Below, piece after piece: positions 46,387 to 56,868 of a stretch of 64,000 nt of DNA (the first letter of the stretch is position 1; each line of letters starts with the position of its first letter). Position numbers and translations under genes: made by a program. This stretch comes from Cytidiella melzeri. Taxonomy: Eukaryota; Basidiomycota; Agaricomycetes; Polyporales; Irpicaceae. Location of the stretch: the NCBI GenBank assembly GCA_022592445.1, contig JABYQR010000122.1:50825-114824 (forward strand). Reading direction: 5' to 3'. The notes below the pieces were generated by a model. The model saw nothing but the letters and a program-made list of their open reading frames with translations, was not told where the DNA came from and did not search any database.

Positions 46387-47324
46387 CTATTCTGCGGCTT
46401 TCTTCTTGGGCTTTTCCTCGACCTCCACGACGTTGTCTATGGGTATGCCCTTGAGAACGCCGGCACCCTCCTCTATCAACTCCACGATCTCTCCGCTGAC
46501 ATCTCCCTGCACGATGATCTCCTCCAGACCTTGAGGGTTCTTGGTCACAGACGCACCGGTAGCAAACTTTTGAGCGAACTGCTTGGCCGCTTTCTTGAGA
46601 TCGATGCCTGAGAGATGGCGCAAGAAGGTGAATGAGGCACCGGTGATCATCGTCTAGAACAAACGCACCGAACGCTTCCAAACCGTGCACAGACGTGACG
46701 TGCTTGCGCTTGGTTCGCTCTATGCGCTTGATAGTAACCTACACAGCATACCGGGGTGGTGATACACGCGGACAGTGCAAAAACGCCTCGAGAGTTTACC
46801 CACCTGCGACGCCTGCAGATAACGATTAACGGTTAGAATGCGTGTAGAGAGAAAAGAAAAACACTCTGTGTGTGTGTGTGGGCGCACCAGTTTCTTCTTG
46901 AGAGCCGCATCGGCCTTTGCCTCTGCCTTTGCCTCCTTCTTGGCCGCCTCCTTCTCAAGCTTGGATTGTGCCTCCAAACTCAAAGTACCGAGCTTCGCTT
47001 GCATTGCCTCTGCAGAAGCATTGAGCGTGTGGGTTCACAGGGGAAAACGAGACGAGACGAGAGAGAGGGGGGCTCACCCTCCGAGTAGTACTTGTCGTAC
47101 AGGTCGGGTTCCTCGTTCTGGAGCCATTCTTTGCACTTTTTGAAGCTCGATCCGAACTCGCAGTATTCGAGGGGGAAGGTGCACACTGAGACGGTTGAGC
47201 ACCGAAATTGAGATTGCAAGGAACAACTGGTTCAGGAAAGAGGATGCTGAGCACCTTGGCAGTAACGAACTTGAATGGGTGGCCTTGCTTGCGTTTCTGT
47301 GGTCGGTTGTTCAGCTTCAGCCAT
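46387..47324 (-). CDS. TMA22: Tma22 / DENR translation factor
   Basis: Works with Tma20/MCT-1 in ribosome recycling and re-initiation. Minus-strand exons 47324-47255, 47185-47078, 47009-46888, 46812-46804 (9 nt), 46738-46669, 46607-46387; 199 aa, the family length. The N-terminal zinc-ribbon-like part has YCQVCTFPLEYCEFG with CKEW; a Lys/Ala/Glu-rich linker follows; the C-terminal SUI1 domain runs VTIKRIERTKRKHVTSVHGLEAFG then KKFATG-type KQFAQKFATGASVTKN and EIIVQGDV. The fourth exon is a 9-nt microexon encoding Ala-Ser-Gln; skipping it would keep frame. The start is supported by alignment to the family N-terminus. Confidence 0.92.
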
Positions 47325-47987
47325 GGTGGTCGGACTCGGAAATGATGGCAGGGTAAGCGCTCAGCATTTCATTTTCCTGTGTCGCTTTTTGAGGATAGTC
47401 AACGGCTTCACCTTTCCTCCCATCTCCGGCAACACCATGCTTCAACAACGGATTCTTTTTTGTTGTTTCAAGTTGCTCGAGATGTTTGCTATCGTGCACA
47501 TTTCAGACGGCACCACACTGTGATGTTCTGAAATACGTACACTCGACTGCAGGCGACGCAGGCCGCGGCTCAACGTCCTTGAACTAATTTTGAACGACCC
47601 TACAACGACGCACAAGGTACTTTGGTTTTTATTCTAGTGTCCGCTAGCGCATACCTCATGTCTCCTATCTGTCAGACTGTGCCAATCATCAATGGCGGCG
47701 CAGAACGGATGCATCTGGCCTCAGGATTGTGCAACATAGGTACCCCGCTCAAAGGCAGGGACAGTGATCCGCTCTCACATTGTCTCAAGTCCGAAAAACT
47801 GGGCACCAGGCATTCAATGTGAGCAGCGCGGCCCGCTTTATCTTACCTTGCTAATAATGACAATGAGACGCGTTCCAGATTTTTAGCAGGGATCACTGAT
47901 CGGTGCCCCAGCGCTGGACCTATCAGCTGTGTATTTAGCTCTGATAGCAGACACCTTCATTTCCCCCTGCCGTTTCATCTCCTCGTC
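47325..47987. promoter_or_regulatory. Divergent intergenic region (TMA22 / A1-like gene)
   Basis: 663 bp between two outward-facing start codons; it holds both promoters. No specific site recognised. Confidence 0.5.
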
Positions 47988-50109
47988 ATGAATCTGTCTC
48001 GGTCCCTCGCTTGCGTTCTTGCCTGTGCCATGCTTGTCTCTGCTTGGAGCGTCAGGTCTAGGAGGGATGACTCTGTGTTCGTACCGGACAGGGTCGACAT
48101 CCCTTTGCTGTACGATAGCATGGGCAGATATACCACCTCTGTCACGATGGTGCGCACAAACCCCTTTTAAGCACATCCACCGACCTGTCTGACTTTTGAC
48201 CTAGAACCCTGGATCAAGCCAACAGCAGTTCAATTTTACGCTTACGACTTCGACCGCCTTGACCTACGTTGCTGGCTCGAGCTGCTCGGGTTGCAGTGGG
48301 GCTGCACTGTAAGTGATTACGGCTAGGATTTTTTTTTTCGTTAACAGCATCAATAGATACAACCGAGCTCAGTCTACGGACGCACAATCGCTTTCGTCGT
48401 CCGCCACTTCGGTCCCTTTGTTTGGACTTGCCAAGAGTGCTTCGTTCGTCAAGGAGGACTGTCACTTCAAAATGCAGGATGGCTCACCGTGGGATTATCC
48501 AAATCAGACTAGTGCGTTTGTGTCTCCCACCACGCTGTGTAAACATCACTCATAGCTTGCTTTACAGTCGTCGTTGTGAATGAGCCCGACGACAGTCCAG
48601 CTGGTCATGCGTCCAATGCGCAAGTGGGCATCGGCTTATCTGGAATCATCGGTCTTGGGACGGCGAAACAGACATCCCCATCAACAAATCACTCTGTTTA
48701 TACTCCTCAGTTCTCAGACTCACCATTCGGCCAGTGGCTCGCGCAGAATCCCACCGCTCTCAACGTCTCCTTTGGTATGGCTCTCAACCAACCTCGGAAC
48801 ATGGTGAGAAGCAACAACACGTCGAATGTGGCCATGCCGTCTGAGGACTCAGCCGACGCCGGCATTCTTCACCTCTTGCAACCTGATCACACTGCGTACG
48901 ATTCGTCGAAGCTGGTATGGAAGACCGTAGATTTATCTGCCAACCCTCAGCTCCCTGTGTCGAGCAATGCCACATCAGGTGCTGACTGGTTCGTCAATCT
49001 GGATGGGTGGGTGATGACCTCTGAGAATAATCATCTCTCCAACACGGAGAGCTTCATCGCCACGGTGGATCCGATGTATTCGGACATGTATATTCCTGCA
49101 AACCAGGCAAAGCTTATTCGTACGTCGCCCTGTCCATCCAACTCTAACGGTACCACCATTCACGAGCCTTGTCAGACGACGCTGTACCTGGATCACAGCT
49201 GCGAGCGGACCTTTCCTCCCTCGGAACACTATCCCAGGCGTGGACTGTCCCTTGCAACTCCTCGTACAGCTTTGGCCTCCTTGTCGGCACCGAGACGTTC
49301 GTTGTGGAAGCTAGCGCATTGATCATCAAGTTGGTCGATGGCACATGCGTCAGTGGTATCGAAGGATGGGTAAGCGCCTCGCAGACGCAGTACCTACTTG
49401 GCGCCAGGTTCCTGAGTACCATATACCTGTGAGTCCCACCGTTAAGACTGCGAGTGTCAAGGTTGAATTTAACCTTGCGTACCTTCTCAACTAAAGGATA
49501 TTCCAAGTGATGCCTGATGGACCAAACTCGATTGGCTTTGCACCACGGTCAGTGACTCGAAAAAATCACGTCCCAGCAATTGTGGGTGGTACGATTGGCG
49601 GTGTGGCTCTGGTCGCCATCATCGGTTTCGCCGTGTTCTTTGTTGTGTATAGTACCCGAGCCAAAGCGCATCGTATCGCCGCTGCGACTTTTGACAACAA
49701 AGAAGACTTGAGCAAACCCGTCGCAAACGGGACTGTCCAGCTCTTCAACTTACAGACACCTACGACAGTACAGCTTCCCAGCGCACCCTACACCCCCACC
49801 ACCCCCGGTATGACGAGCCCCAGTACCTCTGTCGGGTTCTTCACCGAGCACTCTGCGATTCTTGCTCGCGGTACAGAGGACGAGCATCATGCCGACAGCT
49901 TGGAGGTGGCACCGCCTAGCTATGAAGCTTCCGAGGGTGTACGCAGTCCGGCGTCACCCGTGGCGCCTCCTTTGGGGAAGTCGACGCCGAGCATGACCTC
50001 GCTGTCGACTGAACATGGGGTGCAGCAGTTGCAATCGACAATGAGTCCGATTGGGGAGGATTCTGCTACCTACTCTGGGTCTGGGTCAAACACGGTGTAT
50101 GAGGAGTGA
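47988..50109 (+). CDS. A1 pepsin-like membrane protein lacking catalytic Asp motifs
   Basis: Six exons (47988-48149, 48205-48308, 48357-48511, 48568-49119, 49176-49428, 49497-50109), 612 aa. Signal peptide about 1-19. The body follows the pepsin A1 outline: GLSGIIGLG, SPFGQWLAQNP and VSFGMAL in the N-lobe, then LVDGTCVSGIEGW and YLLGARFLSTIYLIFQV in the C-lobe. Where the first catalytic DTGSS should be it reads TSTALTYV, and no DTGTT follows in the C-lobe, so it should be inactive as a protease. One membrane helix near IVGGTIGGVALVAIIGFAVFFVVY precedes a Ser/Thr/Pro-rich cytosolic tail. A wall-sensor or adhesin role is possible but not shown. Confidence 0.8.
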
Positions 50110-50501
50110 CTGACGGGTATGAATGAATTGGGTGACGAACCTTGACGAGTTTAATAAAATGCAGTGCAGTTTGCAGGAGTTTCAAGCTGGGTTCACGCTA
50201 TGTACTTGATAATAATTGCTATTTTCTACATGTTGACTATCCACTATACATACTTTTAGGCCTGTACGTGTTAGCGAAGGCCCACGCGCAATATTAATGC
50301 TTTCGTGCTATAGATGTAGTACTCGAATATCGGCGATGGAACCGATGTGTTATGGGCGTCTATACTGACGTCACTGACGTCGACATCGACTGTGAGTTCT
50401 CCTCCTCAAACCACATACAAAATGGCCCAGCGGACGTCCGTCTTCAAGCTTCACCACTCACCACCACCACAACATCTCCTTCAACCGCACGTATCTCTAC
50501 T
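50110..50501. other. Intergenic region
   Basis: Terminator of the A1-like gene and promoter of the next gene. An upstream in-frame ATG at 50352 would add 50 residues to the next protein but lacks targeting character. Confidence 0.5.
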
Positions 50502-51685
50502 ATGTTGTCTCGTTGTGTCTTTCATCTTCAAGCTGCGTCGCGCCTCGCAGTTGCAAAAGCACCTGGACGTCCCAGCGCACGTCTCTACAGCCAAGGCGGC
50601 GACACTCTTGATCAGAGCCGGCAGTCAGGCTATGCAGCGAGTAAACCACAAAAGTCCTCACCGGCTGACGCTGCGAACTCTGAAGGAGGCAAGAAAGCCA
50701 CGCGCGGAAGCCTGTCGGGCAACCAGGAAGGCGTCGGCTTTGCCGATCAAGTAGGCTCACAAAGCGCGAGCGGCTCGGGAGATCACGCAAAACCAGGGAG
50801 TGCGGAGGGGCGTGGCGGGGAGGAGAATATCACGCCGCCGTCGTTTGCTGATGCCGTGAAGAGCAAGTTGGGGTTCAAGACGACTGCAGGAGAGGACAAG
50901 CAAAATCGAGGTGGAGGTAAAGGAGTGACTGGCACGGGGAACGTGACGTATGATAGGGCGAAGCGCACGATGCACACGTCTGCGGGGCTGTCTATGCCGG
51001 CGAACACGAAGGGTCAGGCTCCCGAAGGAAGCCAGCAACCGAAGAATAAGACGTACGCGGACCAGAACGCACATTTGAAGCACAAGTCGAGGGCTAGTGC
51101 GCCTGATTCGGGAAAAGGGAATGCGGCGAAGGACCCCAAGCTGCCATCGCATGAGGTGAGTCCGTGTAGAGGCAGCTGCACATTGGCTTTCGGTTTGACG
51201 TCGCTTGCTTGCAGGTACAAGGGGTGACGTCGAAATCGTCGAACGCTCAGAAGCGCGGGTTCTATACGAGCGCGGTGGCTTTGAAAGACGACAAGGAGGG
51301 AGCCCATACTGCTGAGTCTTACTTCAAGGACGTAGATGACACACAACCCGTCAACTCGAAGATGCACCAGGTTGATTCCTCGAGCGAGACTGCTTCTGTG
51401 GCTCATGCTAACGAGCACCCTGTGACTGGACAATCCTCAAAATCTGGAGCTGGCTCCCGAGAGTACGAGTCGGTGCGTGTCGCTTAATAGCCAGCGTCGG
51501 ACCGCTTTTGTTCATCTGATGATGTGCAGATTGGAAAAGATGAGCATCCGTACGACACACCGCCGACCAAAGGGTCCGAGTCGGAGCAAAAGCTGCGGTA
51601 TGGTGGACAGCCGGGACTCAGCGAGCCAAGCAAGCCTGGCGAAGGTCCGTCTGGAGAAGCCGCTGGGGGTAGGAAGCCAGAATGA
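50502..51685 (+). CDS. Probable mitochondrial protein of unknown function
   Basis: Exons 50502-51155, 51215-51472, 51530-51685; 355 aa. The chosen start gives a presequence-like N-terminus (MLSRCVFHLQAASRLAVAK...ARLYSQGG) with Arg and no acidic residues, typical of mitochondrial import. The remainder is hydrophilic and low in complexity, rich in Ser, Gly, Lys, Gln, with no predicted membrane segment and no domain I recognise. Blocks ITPPSFADAVKSKLGF and VTYDRAKRTMHTSA and the C-terminal PYDTPPTKGSESEQKLRYGGQ are candidates for conservation. A disabled copy with introns lies at 17265-18530 on the other strand. Lineage-specific origin is inferred. Confidence 0.75.
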
Positions 51686-52290
51686 CATTGATATGTGCAA
51701 GTCACGACATGTACCAGGCTGGCAATTGTTCTGTAGCGTTTAGCAATCGTATCCGCAAAGGTTATTCGTAGGCGTGGTCAATTCTAAAGTGGCTCGTCGG
51801 GCTCGTTGCCATTGCCCACTGTCAATGAGATACTGGTACAGCGTGGTCAACGTTAAAAATAGAAACAGCGATACAAGCACTGCACGTCAGCCTCTACTGT
51901 ACTATTTCGACCATCGCGGGGCCGGGTGTGACCTGTGACAGTGTATGATGTTAGATTTTAACAACATATGGTAGGTGGGACGTGTGACACCGTTAGTTAT
52001 AACAACATACAAGCGTAACGGAGTAAAATAGGCGCTGATTTCGGATATTTGCGGCGGCCGTATATGGATATACATAGCGCTCAGATGCGAGCCGTGGCCA
52101 CTGCATTTTTGCAAACCACAACTCGGTCGGATTTACTTAGTTAAAAAAATAGAGAGCTCCAGACCGTATTTAGAACATGTGAAAAAAATGTGGACAGCGG
52201 AAGTGACAAAAACATGAGTCCATAACCCTTTCAAGTGGACCACTCAAAGCTTGAGCGGCCTTGTCTCATTGTGTTGCATGCGGCGGGGCC
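51686..52290. other. Intergenic region with 3' flank shared with the pseudogene
   Basis: The first ~80 bases are also present beside the pseudogene at 17265. The rest is AT-rich without a gene; two TAACAACATA motifs stand near 51960 and 52000. Confidence 0.5.
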
Positions 52291-52293
52291 TAA

Positions 52294-52454
52294 GGGCCTG
52301 ATCGGCGTCGCATTATGTAGTCGACTTATAAATAATCCCCCGCCAATAAGGAAATAAGTCGCTGTGGAAATAAGTCGAATTAAGCGCTGGATTATTTTAT
52401 TTGGCGGGGGATTATTCCATAATGCGACTACATAATGCACAGCCGATCAGGCCA
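52294..52454. mobile_element. Harbinger-type (Tourist-like) MITE, 161 bp
   Basis: TAA on both sides (52291-52293 and 52455-52457) is the 3-bp target duplication of PIF/Harbinger elements. The ends are long inverted repeats starting GGCCTGATCGGC and containing GCATTATGTAGTCG and ATAATCCCCCGCCAA; roughly 50 of the first 52 bases can pair with the other end, apart from a few mismatches. The GGCC-start and TAA target are both typical. The short loop contains AAATAAGTCG twice. No coding capacity. Confidence 0.88.
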
Positions 52455-52655
52455 TAAATCCCGACGCGCGAAAGCCTAAAACTTTTCTACACTAAGAGCA
52501 AATGAAATCTGTGGTTCATCAGTCTCTCACCCATCCATGGCTACTGAACAAGACAACACTGACCTCACTCAACCGCCTTCACCGGCTAAGACTGTGCTTC
52601 AGATTCCAGCATCGGTCCAAACCTTCCGCCCGACTCACTTCCTATTGTGTCGCTT

Positions 52656-54378
52656 ATGCAGTTCTCCATCCTACCTGGCCCTTGCCCAATCCTCAGTCCA
52701 GAGCTGTACCACCCAGAGGCTTGGATTTCTATTGAGCAGCCAAGCTCGACATTTCAGCTGCAACATCTACAGCAGCTCGCATTGCCTCCGATTGTGGTTG
52801 TTCGTGCCCTAGAGAAGGTTTTATTGAGCAAACATCTGGCTGTACTGGCAGGATCCATCCTTGCTGCGCATCGACTCGAAGGATCTGACGTACCAAGACG
52901 TCTCCCATTGTGGGTGGTAACATACTGGAAAGATGCGTACCGGGTCCGGGTTGCTCGGCAGACATGGAAGGTGGGAGTGGAGTGGGCACAACACCGGAGG
53001 GAAGGTTGTACGCATGGGCGTAAGGCGATGGAGTTACTAAAGCAGAACCTGGCCTACTTAGGATGGGATGATACGCTGCGGGGAACTGTACGCACATTGA
53101 CCTCGTTGACAACCGTTACGGATCACATGCATGCGTACTTGTCAAACTCTCGCTTAGGCGGTTCACACATTGATCAGTTGCTTGCACGACTGAGAACACA
53201 ACTCGATAGCGTACCTGAAAGAGGATGGTTCACTCCTCATTCTATTGTTGGACCCGACTTCTTGGCCACTGTCGTTACTGCATCTAATGACTCTCTAGAC
53301 AATGTGCAGAATTTGTCGAAATACCGCGCCTTTCACTCGCTCGAGTTCGACCTGGTGAACGGGCACTGTGAGACCTTGGGGGGCATCGCATACATAAACA
53401 ACAACCACTATACCTTTATTGTCATTTGCCCAAGTGACACCTACGTCGGATACGGAGACTCTATGCACGCAGACATGCCGAAGGATCTTCGCCGAGCAGT
53501 CCTATGGTGGATCACCAGGTTGATTGACCAGGGACTGCAATGCAATAAGAACGTACCTGTTGACCAGTGGCTTCGTCGCCTTCCCATCACCTCTCAAGCT
53601 CCGTACAATAGCTTTTCGTGCGGGATGCTAGCTGTGAATGCCCTTACACATCACTACATTCCCGATGTTGAACTTGTCAAACTGTCTCGCAACTCGCTAG
53701 CTATTGAGCGAATTGCTGCGTTCAACGACATCTGTCGGATTCATCTAGATGCGGTCAGTGATTCTCGACTGTTACAAAGTAAAAACTGACACTTACCTTT
53801 TCCAATAGTTACCCACCGCAGACACTGATCTGTCGAGCTTTACCAGCCTATCTATTAATGCACAGTTCACGTTTGAGCATCATGCGCCTACCTTTGATGG
53901 CACTGTACACCTCCAGACACCTGACAGCTTGAGCAGCTTAGCTCCGAGCTTGCAGAACTCTTCTGAATCAATATCTGCTGTTCCTGTTCTAGAGCGTCAG
54001 CGGTCTTTTAATGCCAGAGACAGTATTGAAGAATATCAGCAGGACGGACCATCACACAAGCGGGCCCGTCGCTTTTCTGCATCCTCTAACTCCCAGTCCG
54101 ATGTTGTCAATTCTCCTGAAACCAAGTTGTTGACCCCATCTATCCCACCTTCATCATTTGCAACATCTACTTGCTTGACAATTAAAGCAATTGGCGGCAG
54201 CCTTGGTGCTACAATGACAGGCAAGTTATCGAGGGAGGTCAAGAAGGTAGCTGTTCGGCTCACTCACCCAGCTTTCTCGGGATTCAAGCCAATCACTCGA
54301 GAGGAGTTGCACGAGAGAACCCAGTTGGATGGGATTGCAAAGAATGAGAGGCGTGCCAAATTGTTGCAGCGCGAGTGA
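52656..54378 (+). CDS. Ulp1-like C48 cysteine protease, repeat-associated
   Basis: Exons 52656-53753 and 53809-54378, 555 aa. The C48 (SUMO-protease) catalytic order is present: His251 in INNNHYT, Asp268 in GYGDSMH, a Gln in ITSQAPYNS and Cys322 in SFSCGMLAVNAL. An N-terminal helical region and a C-terminal Ser/Thr-rich tail with KRARR (nuclear-signal-like) flank the domain. An ATG at 52537 gives a good N-terminus (MATEQDNTD...) but in another frame, so a one-base shift near 52588 may have cut off the start. The sequence just after the stop is a dispersed repeat also found at 20985-21425. Fungal transposon-linked Ulp1 genes of this kind are known; which transposon this belongs to is not shown. 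Target could be SUMO or a similar modifier. Confidence 0.78.
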
Positions 54379-54848
54379 CATGGATAGTCCAACAGAGACC
54401 GGATTTTTCCAACAATGTTACAAGTTTACAGCCTTAGGCGCCTATCTAGAGTGCTTATTTTCCGGCTAGGAGTGTTACCGGACCTAACCCCAACCCGGGT
54501 CACATGACATCCTGCCTTATTTATCAATAGTCCAGACCCCAAACCCTAGACTCAATCTGGAGCGGTTCCAGATCAACCTAGGCTATTGTTCTATTGTTCA
54601 ACTTCCATTGATAGGGATTCCCCAGGGATTCCCCAGGGATTCCCCAGGGATTTCCCCAGTTTCTATTGTCCTATTGTCTTCCGTCTATTGTCTTTTGTCT
54701 ATTGTTAGGGATTTCCCCAGTTCCTATTGTTCTATTGTTCCTGATGCTATTGTTCTATTATCTATTGTTCTAGTCCTATGGTTCTATTGTTCCTGATGCT
54801 ATTGTTCTATTGTCTATTGTTCTATGTACCCTGGTCCTTGACAGTTAC
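54379..54848 (+). repeat. 3' repeat tail after the Ulp1 gene
   Basis: Begins at the Ulp1 stop with CATGGATAGTCCAACAGAGACC and runs through CAGCCTTAGGCGCC to strings of CTATTGTTCTATTGTT and four tandem AGGGATTCCCC units (54613-54660). An inverted, truncated copy is at 20985-21425. The chromovirus LTR starts at its right edge, so the tail is cut there. Confidence 0.75.
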
Positions 54849-55470
54849 TGTTAAGAACTGATACGGGATCGGCGTTGCCGCAAAGTCCGATGCTGCTAAT
54901 CGGGTCAGCGATCGGAGTAGGTGACAGGGGGAGCTGTAAGAGTCAATCGGCTTCAACTAAGTAAGTTGCGCCTCTCGTGAATCCTCGGTGACTCGGATTT
55001 GGACTTAGCAAGATCAAGGGTTCGGCCTCAGAGACTCGGGGTCGGCGAAGACGAAGTTGGAGGAAGAGTTTCAGAACAGAAGTCGGGCAACGACGAGTAA
55101 GACGACTTCAGCAAGCGAAGTCGAATGAAGAGGTAGGAATAGGATGGGGATCTTATTCGATATTCGAACTTAAACTTCTACTGTACAATTGAGTCTGGTT
55201 ATATAGTACTAGAAGTTGTAAGTCCGATAAGGCATGCGTGTATGGTCCGAGACAAGAGAGGATTAGATCAGGCGAATAATCGGAGTCGGAGGAAATACGG
55301 AGAAAAAGTACAAAGGGATATCTACAACTGATGAAACCGGTGATAGCGAGCACAAGGTAAATCGGAGGAACATCGGTGTTGGACCGTGTGACGAGTTGAG
55401 GGTGTGGCTGTGCGAGGATAAGGATGTCGGATGTCCGGTGCCGATCACGTGATCGGATCGGATCGTAATA
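54849..55470 (-). repeat. Chromovirus 3' LTR
   Basis: On the plus strand it runs TGTTAAG...CGTAATA; the same termini define the solo LTR at 18952-20101. A TGTTA/TAATA terminal pair is present. Confidence 0.93.
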
Positions 55471-55472
55471 GT

Positions 55473-55484
55473 ACCTCCCCCTTA
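55473..55484 (-). promoter_or_regulatory. Polypurine tract of the chromovirus
   Basis: On the minus strand AAGGGGGAGG lies directly before the 3' LTR, the primer for plus-strand DNA synthesis in LTR elements. Confidence 0.75.
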
Positions 55485-55545
55485 AGGCCCGAACCCCTGA
55501 GGGCAATGCTTCTCCCGTCTTGATGATCAGAGATAGCGATAGGCG

Positions 55546-55553
55546 TATAAAAA
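55546..55553 (+). promoter_or_regulatory. TATA box of the antisense gene
   Basis: TATAAAAA lies about 88 bases before the ATG at 55634, inside the element and on the strand opposite to gag-pol. Confidence 0.6.
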
Positions 55554-55633
55554 CCAAGGACTGACTGACGATGTGGATTTTGACACTTTTCACCCCAACT
55601 CCCACTACCCACACAACTTGCGCATTATCGGAA

Positions 55634-56741
55634 ATGTCTGCCCCTGCTGGTAAGTCATAATCGGAATCGGCTTTATTCGCTGACTTCATTTCTGTTGTCA
55701 GAAACTACTGCCCAGAGAGTCGAGCGTCTTCGTCGGCAACGCGAGGAGGCTCAACAGTGATTCGCCGCGGAGCAGCAGCGATTGCAGGAGGAGGAGGCCA
55801 AACTGGAGGCGGAGATGGCGCGAGAGATAGCGAGAGAGGCTGAGGAGAAGGAGAAGGAGAAGGAGGCCCAGAGGGTTGCTCAGGCCAAGGCCGATCGGCT
55901 GGCCGAACAGCAGGCTCGGGATGCGGCTGAGGCGAAGAAAGTGGCAGAGGCAGCAAAGGGGAAGTCGAAGGCCAAGCCCAAGCAGAAGGCGGCGTCAGTC
56001 GCGTCCGGATCGGGGGCCGACCCTATGGTCGCGGTGACGGAGGCCGCAAAGGCGGTCACCCTGGGGAAGCAGAAAGGAAAGGCAAAGGCAAAATCGGCGC
56101 CGACCATCGCGGACTCGGACCTGTCGGGCGAGGAGAAGGATGGGGGTGATGTGGAGATGGTTGATGCCTCCATCCCAGAGGGCATGGCGGTCGGAAACGA
56201 CTGCGATCGGTGCGCCAGGATCGGCACCCAGTGCCTGTGGAAGGTGAACGGTCGGGGGTCCTCGTGCGCAAAGTGCTTCAAGGACAAGCAGAAGTGCGAG
56301 ATGGGTGGAGTGAAGGTGAAGACGGTGGGGCAGCTGTCTGAGGCGTCATCGGGGTCGGCGAATCGGCTCGTCGCACCCCCGATCGCGAAGGCGGCGTCAG
56401 GGAACTCCGAGGCCTCGTCGTCGAAGAAGAGGAAGGGGTCCGAGGCGAGTAGCCGGCCGAATAAGATGAAGAAGTACGAGGCAAAGGTCTTCTTGCACAA
56501 GGGCAAGAAACATCGGGAGTTGGTGGAGCACGCCGATGAGCCTGAGTCGTCCGAGGCGACCGATTCGGAGTCCGAGCTCAGGGAGCTCAACCACGACGTC
56601 GAGGTACTCCAGGACCTTGTCCGGGAGTTAATCGACGTGACTCGGAGGAACTTTGTCCTCTGGCAGGAGTGGATGGGGCAGGAGGATGGGTCGGACTCGG
56701 AGATCTCGGTCGTCGAGGGGAAGAAGAAGGCAAAGAAGTAA
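55634..56741 (+). pseudogene. Antisense retrotransposon gene with Zn2Cys6-like cluster
   Basis: Sense-strand gene inside a minus-strand element. A 16-nt first exon (ATGTCTGCCCCTGCTG, 55634-55649), a GT-AG intron (55650-55701) and a long second exon are in frame, but a TGA at 55758-55760 interrupts it; the frame downstream stays open for ~325 codons. N-terminal part is a charged coiled-coil (EEEAKLEAEMAREIAREAEE). Then CDRCARIGTQC-x10-CAKCFKDKQKC, i.e. C-x2-C-x6-C-x10-C-x2-C-x6-C, the spacing of a fungal Zn2Cys6 cluster. Lys-rich nuclear-signal-like segments and a C-terminal helix with Leu/Val spacing follow. It ends 127 bp before the pol stop, converging on it. Whether the TGA is real, read through or spliced out cannot be told. 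Function unknown. Confidence 0.75.
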
Positions 56742-56868
56742 ATAATACTTTCTTTGTATTTGTTGTAAAATATAGTTTTCTTTTTCTTGTTGTCTTGAAG
56801 TGTGAGAGCGAATCGGACTCGGAGAAATTCGGAGATAAAAATAAGATGGGATATGTTGAACAAATGAA

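Noticed and set aside
55880..56863. 327-codon minus-strand frame, Ser/Phe-rich, after pol
   Set aside because: It is the complement of the Lys/Glu/Ala-rich antisense gene; the Zn2Cys6-like cluster on the plus strand identifies the real frame.
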